Below are positions 1-5,558 of a DNA stretch of 9,381 bases, piece by piece (position 1 is the first letter of the stretch; every line of letters starts with the position of its first letter). The translations under genes and the position numbers were made by a program. Source of the stretch: RUG11867 sp964553435 (GTDB lineage Bacteria; Bacillota_I; Bacilli_A; RF39; UBA660). The stretch is taken from the NCBI GenBank assembly GCA_964553435.1, contig CAZKKM010000067.1, positions 1-9,381 on the forward strand, in the 5' to 3' direction. Below the pieces are notes generated by a model. That model saw only the letters and a program-made list of their open reading frames with translations, made no database searches and had not been told where the DNA came from.

Positions 1-76
1 GGCGGTTCGTACGGGATTTGAACCCGTGATCTCCTGCGTGACAGGCAGGCGTGATGGACCACTACACTAACGAACC
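1..76 (-). tRNA. tRNA-Asp (anticodon GTC), 3' A cut by window edge
   Basis: On the minus strand a full cloverleaf is visible. The acceptor stem GGTTCGT/ACGAACC is perfect, and the anticodon stem CCTGC/GCAGG encloses loop CTGTCAC with anticodon GTC (Asp). The T-stem ACGGG/CCCGT encloses TTCAAAT. The discriminator is G, the Asp identity base, followed by encoded CC; the last A of CCA lies beyond position 1. It is the last visible gene of a Ser-fMet-Asp operon and is separated from the fMet tRNA by a single base, so the primary transcript must be processed by RNases. The same gene order is common in Bacilli tRNA clusters. More tRNA genes may follow off the left edge. Confidence 0.96.
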
Positions 77-77
77 A

Positions 78-152
78 TGGTTGCGGGAGAAGGATTTGAA
101 CCTACGACCTCCGGGTTATGAGCCCGGCGAGCTACCGCTGCTCCATCCCGCG
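78..152 (-). tRNA. Initiator tRNA-fMet (anticodon CAT)
   Basis: This is read on the minus strand with anticodon CAT in loop CTCATAA. Three features mark it as the initiator rather than an elongator Met tRNA. Base 1 is C facing A72, so the first acceptor pair is broken. The anticodon stem ends in three G:C pairs (CCGGG/CCCGG). The D-stem GAGC/GCTC carries A11:U24. The terminal CCA is encoded. The D-loop is short, giving 75 nt instead of the usual 77. An oddity is that the T-stem GTAGG/CCTTC contains a U50-U64 mismatch where most tRNAs pair. The gene sits 1 nt from tRNA-Asp and 19 nt from tRNA-Ser in one operon. Confidence 0.96.
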
Positions 153-171
153 ATAAATAAACAAATTTAAG

Positions 172-262
172 TGGCGGAGGAAGAGGGATTCGAACCCCCG
201 CGCCGTTTCCGACCTCCTGGTTTTCAAGACCAGTCCCTTCAACCGGACTTGGGTATTCCTCC
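172..262 (-). tRNA. tRNA-Ser (anticodon TGA)
   Basis: This is a class II tRNA on the minus strand. The acceptor stem GGAGGAA/TTCCTCC carries discriminator G and an encoded CCA (172-174). The anticodon stem CTGGT/ACCAG encloses anticodon TGA, which reads UCN Ser codons. A long extra arm with a GAAA-capped stem is typical of Ser tRNAs, and the T-loop is TTCGAAT. It is the first gene after the operon promoter, with a leader of roughly 28 nt. The T-stem contains one G-U wobble. Confidence 0.96.
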
Positions 263-297
263 GTGAATCTAGTCGCTTTTTCGCAAGTGACAAGAAG

Positions 298-327
298 ATT
301 ATAACACAAAGAAATTTCTCGTGTCAA
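298..327 (-). promoter_or_regulatory. Consensus SigA promoter of the tRNA operon
   Basis: On the minus strand a perfect -35 TTGACA (322-327) and a perfect -10 TATAAT (298-303) are separated by 18 bp. Transcription should begin near 290 and run left into tRNA-Ser. Two exact consensus hexamers fit a highly expressed stable-RNA operon. It lies just downstream of the P-type ATPase gene, which is on the same strand. Confidence 0.9.
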
Positions 328-361
328 CCACTATTTTGATTATATGTAATTATCGCCCGTT

Positions 362-408
362 TATGCTCTAATTTAAGCAGCATTCCTTTTATGAAAATAT
401 GCTCTAAT
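362..408. repeat. 11-bp direct repeat at the 3' end of the ATPase gene
   Basis: TATGCTCTAAT occurs at 362-372 and again at 398-408, 36 bp apart. One copy lies in the last codons of the ATPase gene and the other starts immediately after its stop codon. It may be the trace of a local duplication that reshaped the C-terminus, or chance. Confidence 0.35.
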
Positions 409-2766
409 CTTTAATATTATATTTCTTGTCAATTCGAAGAATGCTGTCAAATATCTCAGGCAAACTTCCGAAATTAGACAGAAATTGATGCATAGAAGGG
501 TAGCTTGAACAGACATCGTATCGGCTATGCTGAAGAGGTCTTTGAAGAAGACGAATGAAAAGAAGATACCAAGAGCACAGAAAATCCAAATGCTCCACTT
601 TATTTTGTTCATAGGTTTACTGATATTTTGCAAAACCATGAGCCCGACAAGAGCCAGAAGTACGGTCGATGCGGTAGAAATGTCACTCGAACTGGCATTG
701 AAAATGGTGGCAAAAGTTACCATGGCAGCGACTACGAAGGTATCAACAAGTCCGCCTGGAACGGCTTTGAAGAGTATATTTTTTAGAAAGTGTCCGGTAA
801 TCAGGTCCTCGTTCGGCACCTGAGATAAGAAGAATGCCGGTATTCCTATTGTGAACATACTTATAAGTGAAATTTGAGCAGGTTCTAAAGGATATTTAAC
901 ATTGAAGAAGATGGCCAAGATGGAGATGAGAAATGAAAATATATTTTTGACGAGGAAAAGACTTCCAGAACGTTCTAAATTATTGACGACCTGTCTTCCT
1001 TCACGAACGACTTCGGGCATTTTAGCAAAATCGCTCTCTAAAAGAACCAATTGAGCCACTTGAACGGCCGCATCGGAACCAGAGGCCATGGCGATGGAGC
1101 AGTCAGCATCTTTGAGAGCTAAAACGTCGTTTACTCCGTCTCCTGTCATCGCGACGGTTTTGCCATTTTTTTGAAGTGCTGATACAAACTTTCTTTTTTG
1201 TTCGGGTGTGACACGACCGAACACCGTATAATTCATGATGGCATTTTCTATTTCTTCTTCGGTGGAAAGATTTCGGGCATCAATATAGGTTTCAGCTCCA
1301 TCGATGCCAGCTTTTTTAGCAACCTCGGAAACAGTGAGGGGATTGTCGCCCGAGATAACTTTGATAGTGACACCTTGTTCTTTGAAGTATTTAAAAGTTT
1401 CTTGAGCATTCTTTCTGATCGGATTAGATAGCACTATATAGGCATATGGGACTACGTGACCTATAAGTTTTTTTCCGTCGATCTTTTTATTGTATTTGCC
1501 GAAGACAAGAACACGTAGCCCATTTTGAGTGTACTGATTTATTGCATCTGCGTACTCTTCATAAGAAGTGCCGAGAACAAATTCAGGTGCTCCGAGAATA
1601 TAAGATCCTGTTGAAAAGTTTACTCCACTATATTTAAATTCGGATGAAAAGCCAAAGACAGAGTCAACTTCCAAAGAAGGTGCGGAATGGAAATGTTTCT
1701 TAAGAGCTTCCATAGTGGCATTATCGGCATTTTGAACGTTGACAAAGTTAGATATTATTTTTTGTATTTCTTCTTCGCTCTTCTTGCAACCGGCGACTAT
1801 GTCGATGGAGTCGACTTCCATCGTTCCATCGGTGATGGTTCCCGTTTTATCGACACATAAGACATCGACGCGTGCGAGTGTTTCGATCGACTTCATGTCA
1901 TGAAGAAGGACTTTTTTCTGAGCTAATTTCATAGCACTTATCGCGAGAGTGACACTCGCCAAAAGGAAAAGCCCTTCCGGTATCATTCCGAGTACCGAAG
2001 CAACCATACCTTGTACACTTGCTTTTAAAGTTTCACCTTGGAGAAAGAATTGCTGTGAAAACAATATCAAACCTATCGGAATAATCGCTATTCCAGCCAA
2101 TTTTACTATACTGTTTAGGGAACGAATAATTTCCGATTGTTCGCTTTTCTTAATCGTTTTGGCTTTCAAAGTGAGTTGAGATATGTACGATTCTGCTCCA
2201 ACTTTAGTGAGCTTAGCATGACAACTACCGGATACGATGAAGCTGCCTGATAGTAGTTCGTCTTTGGCAGTTTTTGTTATTTCATCGGCTTCACCAGTCA
2301 GAAGCGATTCATTTACGCAAACTTGGCCCGACATTATTTCGGCATCCGCAGGGATTTGGTTGCCACTTTCGAAAATGACTATGTCACCCAAGACCAATTG
2401 ATCGCTCGTGATCTCGCGAACTTTCCCGTCTCTTAAGACTTTGGTAGTTGGCGCACTCAACATAGTCAATTCATCGATGACTTTTTTCGAACGAATTTCT
2501 TGAAAAATACCTATACAAGTGTTAGCTATTATGATAGGTAAAAATGTCAAGTCGCGGAAGGAACCGACAATTATCAAAAGAACAGCGACTATTGCGAAGA
2601 CGAGATTAAAATAAGTGCATATATTAGAAGTGATGATTTCTTTGATTGTCTTCGAAGGTGCTTGAATAGGAACGTTACCCTTTCCTGCGGCATATAGGGA
2701 ACGAGCTTCTGTTTCTGTGAGGCCTGTATTTTCATTTTGTTTTTTTTCTATATTTACTTCTTTCAT
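373..2766 (-). CDS. CtpE-like cation-translocating P-type ATPase
   Basis: This is an integral-membrane ion pump that couples ATP hydrolysis to cation transport. Residue numbers count from the upstream ATG at 2772. The actuator TGE motif is at 159-161, PEGL in M4 at 265-268, the phosphorylated Asp in DKTGT at D308, and the nucleotide-domain GAPE at 394-397. TPEQKR is at 522 and hinge TGDGVND at 543-549. Hydrophobic segments fit about ten TM helices (four before the P domain, six after about 605). PEGL rather than a CPx motif, and no N-terminal CxxC domain, argue against a heavy-metal P1B pump. The TGDGVNDVLALKDADCSIAMASGSDA and VFGRVTPEQKR regions most resemble mycobacterial CtpE, a family linked to Ca2+ uptake; the ion here is inference. 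I start at the second ATG (2766), because AAAGGA at 2772-2777 overlaps the first ATG and lies 5 nt from the second. The gene stands alone, with no clear terminator before the tRNA promoter. Confidence 0.92.
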   Translation of the reverse strand: MKEVNIEKKQNENTGLTETEARSLYAAGKGNVPIQAPSKTIKEIITSNICTYFNLVFAIVAVLLIIVGSFRDLTFLPIIIANTCIGIFQEIRSKKVIDELTMLSAPTTKVLRDGKVREITSDQLVLGDIVIFESGNQIPADAEIMSGQVCVNESLLTGEADEITKTAKDELLSGSFIVSGSCHAKLTKVGAESYISQLTLKAKTIKKSEQSEIIRSLNSIVKLAGIAIIPIGLILFSQQFFLQGETLKASVQGMVASVLGMIPEGLFLLASVTLAISAMKLAQKKVLLHDMKSIETLARVDVLCVDKTGTITDGTMEVDSIDIVAGCKKSEEEIQKIISNFVNVQNADNATMEALKKHFHSAPSLEVDSVFGFSSEFKYSGVNFSTGSYILGAPEFVLGTSYEEYADAINQYTQNGLRVLVFGKYNKKIDGKKLIGHVVPYAYIVLSNPIRKNAQETFKYFKEQGVTIKVISGDNPLTVSEVAKKAGIDGAETYIDARNLSTEEEIENAIMNYTVFGRVTPEQKRKFVSALQKNGKTVAMTGDGVNDVLALKDADCSIAMASGSDAAVQVAQLVLLESDFAKMPEVVREGRQVVNNLERSGSLFLVKNIFSFLISILAIFFNVKYPLEPAQISLISMFTIGIPAFFLSQVPNEDLITGHFLKNILFKAVPGGLVDTFVVAAMVTFATIFNASSSDISTASTVLLALVGLMVLQNISKPMNKIKWSIWIFCALGIFFSFVFFKDLFSIADTMSVQATLLCINFCLISEVCLRYLTAFFELTRNIILKIRAYFHKRNAA

Positions 2767-2771
2767 ATTCA

Positions 2772-2777
2772 TCCTTT
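2772..2777 (-). promoter_or_regulatory. RBS that selects the ATPase start at 2766
   Basis: AAAGGA on the minus strand overlaps the first base of an ATG at 2770-2772. It sits 5 nt before the ATG at 2764-2766, so the second ATG is the usable start. Confidence 0.6.
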
Positions 2778-2800
2778 GCTTTCTTTTGGAACTTACTAAT

Positions 2801-2816
2801 CAATTTTATCAAATTG
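2801..2816. repeat. Short palindrome over the ATPase -10 (possible operator)
   Basis: CAATTT and AAATTG form perfect 6-bp inverted arms around TATC. The palindrome covers the putative -10 element of the ATPase promoter, where a repressor could block RNA polymerase. AT-rich 6-bp arms arise easily by chance, so an operator role is only a suggestion. Confidence 0.25.
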
Positions 2817-2831
2817 TGAGGATGAAGTCCA
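2803..2831 (-). promoter_or_regulatory. Putative extended -10 promoter of the ATPase gene
   Basis: On the minus strand -35-like TGGACT (2826-2831; 4 of 6 consensus) is followed after 17 bp by TAAAAT (2803-2808). The -10 is preceded by TGA at 2809-2811, giving an extended -10. It lies about 37 bp before the chosen start codon. The -10 is embedded in a short palindrome at 2801-2816. Confidence 0.45.
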
Positions 2832-2888
2832 TATTCTTGCGAAAAAAATTGACCTCAACTTATCCGAATCAAAAGTAAAGAGTCGAGA

Positions 2889-2917
2889 GTGACAAATTCA
2901 ACATTATATGATATAAT
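2889..2917 (+). promoter_or_regulatory. SigA-type promoter of the FemAB-like gene
   Basis: GTGACA (2889-2894; 5 of 6 consensus) and a perfect TATAAT (2912-2917) are separated by 17 bp. This places the start of transcription near 2924. The ribosome binding site AAAGGAG (2928-2934) then lies almost at the 5' end of the mRNA, 10 nt before the ATG, so the leader is very short and leaves no room for a riboswitch. Confidence 0.7.
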
Positions 2918-2944
2918 TATTTACTCGAAAGGAGCATTATCGAT

Positions 2945-4165
2945 ATGAAAGTATGCGAATTAACAATTCAGGCATTTACAGAATATGTCAAAAACAGTCC
3001 GTTAAAAAACTATATGCAGTCGGAAGAATATGCTCGTTTTATGGGCGAAGAGAAATACAATTATGATTATGTCGGTCTATTGGATGATCATGGTGTAATC
3101 AGAGCTGCCTCGCTCATTCTTTGGAAACGTATAGGTTTAAATATGCGATATGGATATGCCCCTAAAGGCTTTCTAATAAACTATTATGATGAAAGTTTGA
3201 TGAAGACTTTTGCTGAAGAGTTAAAAGCTTATTATAGTAAAAAAAATATGGTTTTCATCAAAATCAATCCCGAAATAGTCGTGGCTGAGATAGATTGCAG
3301 AAGTTTTGCTGTCAAAGATAATCCAAATATGAGATTGAAGCAAGATATTCAAAGATTCGGGTATTTGAAACTTAAGGACAATCTTTATTTCGAGTCTCTA
3401 AATCCGAGATTCAATGCCTATATAGACTTAAAAAACACCGATATTTCGCATTATTCGAAGGCGAATAGAAACAAGGTTCGCAATGCACGAAGAAAAGGAT
3501 TATACATAGAAATAGGATCCAAAGAGGATTTGGATGCTTATTATAAATTGGAGCCACGCAAGATGCCTCTTTCTTATTACCGCAATCTTTTGATAACTTT
3601 TGGTGCAAAGATAGAATTGGTTTTGGTCAAAGTGAATTATGAAAACTTTATCAAAAATTCTCAATCACTTTACGAAGAAGAGCTGGACCGCAACGGGCTG
3701 TACAATGAGATTTTGCATCGTAGCAAAAAAGAGGCCGATTTACATAGAAAGATGGCTTCAGATTCGCGTTTATTGGTCATCAAAAATGAGATAGTGACTG
3801 CGACGGACGGTTTGAGAGATGAAGATAATTGCATAGTAGCTGGTGCTTTGATTGTCAAATATGAAAACAGAGTCCATGTCGTCGATAGTGCTTTCGATCG
3901 CTATCATCCCCTTTTGAATGCAAATTATTATCTATACGACTCACTCATCCAAAATTATAAGACCGATTTTGAGTATCTCGATATCGGAGGAGTCAGTGGG
4001 GATTTCAAGAGTACGAGTCCATATCATGGATTGAACAACTTCAAATTGGGATTCGGAGCTAAGATTTACGAATACATAGGAGAATTCGATTTGATATTCA
4101 ATCGTCTTTCTTATGAGTCTTTGCTCGCATCCGGACGGTTGGCTGGAGAATTCAACAATAAGTAA
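2945..4165 (+). CDS. FemAB/MurM-type peptidoglycan bridge aminoacyltransferase
   Basis: This is probably a cytoplasmic, membrane-associated enzyme that adds amino acids from aminoacyl-tRNA to lipid-linked peptidoglycan precursor to build the interpeptide bridge. The 406-residue length matches the family (about 400-420). There are two GNAT-like halves: an N-terminal one with a Tyr/Gly-rich strand (RYGYAPKGF, 68-76) and SKANRNKVRNARRKG (171-185), and a C-terminal one ending in GLNNFKLGFGAKIYEYIGEF (362-381), the family's most recognisable signature. Residues about 231-285 are charged and helical and fit the antiparallel coiled-coil arm seen in FemA and FemX. There is no signal peptide or TM helix. 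The start follows AAAGGAG by 10 nt. It is transcribed alone, divergent from the ATPase and convergent with mutM, and its TAA lies inside the terminator stem. Which amino acid and which bridge position it serves cannot be read from the sequence, so FemX, MurM or MurN labels would be guesses. Confidence 0.9.
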   Translation: MKVCELTIQAFTEYVKNSPLKNYMQSEEYARFMGEEKYNYDYVGLLDDHGVIRAASLILWKRIGLNMRYGYAPKGFLINYYDESLMKTFAEELKAYYSKKNMVFIKINPEIVVAEIDCRSFAVKDNPNMRLKQDIQRFGYLKLKDNLYFESLNPRFNAYIDLKNTDISHYSKANRNKVRNARRKGLYIEIGSKEDLDAYYKLEPRKMPLSYYRNLLITFGAKIELVLVKVNYENFIKNSQSLYEEELDRNGLYNEILHRSKKEADLHRKMASDSRLLVIKNEIVTATDGLRDEDNCIVAGALIVKYENRVHVVDSAFDRYHPLLNANYYLYDSLIQNYKTDFEYLDIGGVSGDFKSTSPYHGLNNFKLGFGAKIYEYIGEFDLIFNRLSYESLLASGRLAGEFNNK

Positions 4166-4202
4166 AAAATCACATCGTGGAACGTGTGATTTTTTACTTA
4201 TT
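4157..4202. terminator. Bidirectional intrinsic terminator, perfect 18-bp stem
   Basis: Arms 4157-4174 and 4185-4202 are perfect reverse complements. The stem can extend past one bulged T (4175) through CGT/ACG (4176-4178 with 4182-4184) to a tight GGA loop. Each arm holds a six-base A/T tract, so the RNA made in either direction ends the stem in a U-run. It can therefore stop both the plus-strand FemAB transcript and the minus-strand polA-mutM transcript. The FemAB stop codon (4163-4165) lies within the left arm. Confidence 0.9.
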
Positions 4203-4239
4203 ATCAAACTTTAAATCTCCTTTTTTAGATTAGGTTTCA

Positions 4240-5058
4240 TCACTTTTGGCAATGCTCGCAATAGTAGGCGCTTCGTCCTTCGAGTTTTGTTCTTTTTATT
4301 GGCTTTTTACAATTTGGACACGGTTGTCCTTCTTTGCCGTGGACTTTAAGTTGGTCTTGAAAATGACCGATGACTCCGAGACTTGAAGTGTAACTTCTGA
4401 TGGTCGATCCTCCCATTTCGTAGGCTTTATTCGTTATCTCGCGCGAGGAAGTTATTATTCTTTCACACTCTTTTGGAGTGATTTGCTCGGCAGGTCTAAA
4501 AGGAGATATGCCGGATGCGAAGAGAACTTCGTTGGCATAGATATTTCCGAGTCCATTGATGATGGTTTGATCGAGAAGAACAGATTTGGCCGGTTTCTTT
4601 TTGTGGGCGAATTTAAAGAGAAGATATTCCTTGGTCAAGGAGGAATCATCAGGTTCCAATCCTAGTTTGGCAATGCTCGGATTGGTTTCGATTTCGCTCG
4701 TCTTTACAAGTTCCATGCGTCCAAATTTGCGAACATCGTCGTAGCGAAGTTCCGTTTCATCTTCGAATTCGAATATTACATGCGTGTGTTTGCGCAGGGG
4801 CTCACCTTTTTCGACATAGAAAAATTTTCCTTCCATCCGCAAATGAGAAAGGATGGAATATTCTTTCAAATCGAATATGAGCCATTTGCCTCGAGAGGTT
4901 ATGTCGCGAAAGGAAAGACCTTTCAAAGTTTTAGAAAATTCGCGAGAGTCATTTATTACAATATTATCATAAAGAACGCGAACATTGGCGATTTTTTTAT
5001 TCAGTATTTTCTTTTTTAGAGTGTCTCTTACGACGCGCACCTCTGCTATTTCAGGCAT
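4240..5058 (-). CDS. mutM: Formamidopyrimidine-DNA glycosylase (Fpg/MutM)
   Basis: This bifunctional DNA glycosylase/AP lyase removes 8-oxoguanine and formamidopyrimidines in base-excision repair. In 272-residue numbering from the chosen start, the N-terminus is MPEIAEV: Pro2 is the Schiff-base nucleophile and Glu3 the acid. Lys58 in RGKWLIF is the conserved K57 equivalent. DQTIINGLGNIYANE (163-177) is the helix-two-turn-helix. A C-terminal zinc finger, C247-x2-C250-x16-C267-x2-C270, has GRS at its tip. An in-frame ATG at 5064 would bury the nucleophilic Pro at position 4, so the ATG at 5058 must be the true start. AAAAGGAGGT (5065-5074) lies 6 nt before it. The gene begins 2 nt after the TGA of the Pcp-like gene, indicating translational coupling in the polA operon. 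PolA can fill the gaps its lyase step creates. The usual MPELPEVE reads MPEIAEVR here, a mild variation. Confidence 0.95.
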   Translation of the reverse strand: MPEIAEVRVVRDTLKKKILNKKIANVRVLYDNIVINDSREFSKTLKGLSFRDITSRGKWLIFDLKEYSILSHLRMEGKFFYVEKGEPLRKHTHVIFEFEDETELRYDDVRKFGRMELVKTSEIETNPSIAKLGLEPDDSSLTKEYLLFKFAHKKKPAKSVLLDQTIINGLGNIYANEVLFASGISPFRPAEQITPKECERIITSSREITNKAYEMGGSTIRSYTSSLGVIGHFQDQLKVHGKEGQPCPNCKKPIKRTKLEGRSAYYCEHCQK

Positions 5059-5060
5059 AA

Positions 5061-5558
5061 TCATACCTCCTTTTGTAATTTGCCTTCGTTTATCAATTTT
5101 GTAACTTCGGTGAATTGAATGAAGTTATCGATGTAAGGAATGTGGATAAATATTACTTTAGTTTTTTTATTTTGTTTGCGAATCTCATGCATGACTTGAA
5201 AATACGCATAATTGCAATAGTAGTTTCCAGGATTGTCGCTATATTTGAAGTCGATAAACCCGGATTTTAAAGTTGTTCCAAGAGCTTCTAGGTTCCAATT
5301 CGTAGGAAGGGTATCACCATGAAGGAAGGCTCGACGTTCTAACCGTAAATTTTTTATGCGAGGCTTTTGACCGAACATTATTATCGCTTCATAATCTTCC
5401 TTGACTAAGTTGTGACTTTGCATTTTGATAATATCGTAATCATTTGCAAAGAGAAAAGTTTCAGCATTTTGAATATTATCCAATAAAATGAGTGAACTAT
5501 TGATATCTTTCTCATTGACTTTTTCGAAGCCTGTGTAAACAATTTTATTTTGCTTCAT
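5061..5558 (-). CDS. Short, diverged pyroglutamyl-peptidase I-like protein (C15 family)
   Basis: The 165-residue soluble protein resembles Pcp, a cytoplasmic cysteine peptidase that removes N-terminal pyroglutamate. TGF at 9-11 matches the start of the family's TGFDPFGG. Gln64 (FGQ) and Glu74 (LERRAF) are 10 residues apart, as Q71 and E81 are in the Bacillus enzyme. Cys115 (NYYCNYAYF) and His139 (FIHIPYI) are 24 apart, as are C144 and H168. The Glu-Cys-His triad therefore appears intact. Oddities: it is about 40-50 residues shorter than typical Pcp, with roughly 22 missing between Glu and Cys. The second Phe of the pyroglutamate pocket (F13) is Val14, and the residue before the Cys is Tyr114 instead of Val. 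It may cleave a different substrate. The ATG overlaps polA by 14 nt, only a weak GGGA lies upstream, and its TGA is 2 nt before mutM, so it is likely expressed by translational coupling. I give no symbol because activity is uncertain. Confidence 0.75.
   Translation of the reverse strand: MKQNKIVYTGFEKVNEKDINSSLILLDNIQNAETFLFANDYDIIKMQSHNLVKEDYEAIIMFGQKPRIKNLRLERRAFLHGDTLPTNWNLEALGTTLKSGFIDFKYSDNPGNYYCNYAYFQVMHEIRKQNKKTKVIFIHIPYIDNFIQFTEVTKLINEGKLQKEV
5065..5074 (-). promoter_or_regulatory. Near-perfect RBS selecting the mutM start
   Basis: AAAAGGAGGT on the minus strand is fully complementary to the canonical 16S anti-Shine-Dalgarno core. It abuts an ATG at 5064 with zero spacing and lies 6 nt from the ATG at 5058. 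Spacing and the need for an N-terminal Pro both pick 5058. Confidence 0.85.

Noticed and set aside
67..327. Minus-strand 86-codon open frame across the tRNA genes
   Set aside because: It runs through tRNA-Ser, tRNA-fMet and part of tRNA-Asp. The protein is low-complexity tRNA translation, and the tRNA structures fully explain the sequence.
2773..2944. Possible riboswitch or leader RNA in the divergent intergenic region
   Set aside because: Both promoters place transcription starts close to the genes, so leaders are too short. Apart from the small palindrome over the ATPase -10, no stable hairpin or known aptamer core was seen.
3941..4207. Minus-strand 88-codon frame starting at TTG with AAAAAAGGAG upstream
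   Set aside because: The Shine-Dalgarno-like run is tempting, but the frame starts inside the terminator stem, lies antisense to the conserved end of the FemAB gene, and encodes nothing recognisable.
4214..4231. Small inverted repeat AATCT/AGATT downstream of mutM
   Set aside because: It has 5-bp AT-rich arms with an unstructured loop. The strong terminator next to it already explains transcript ending.
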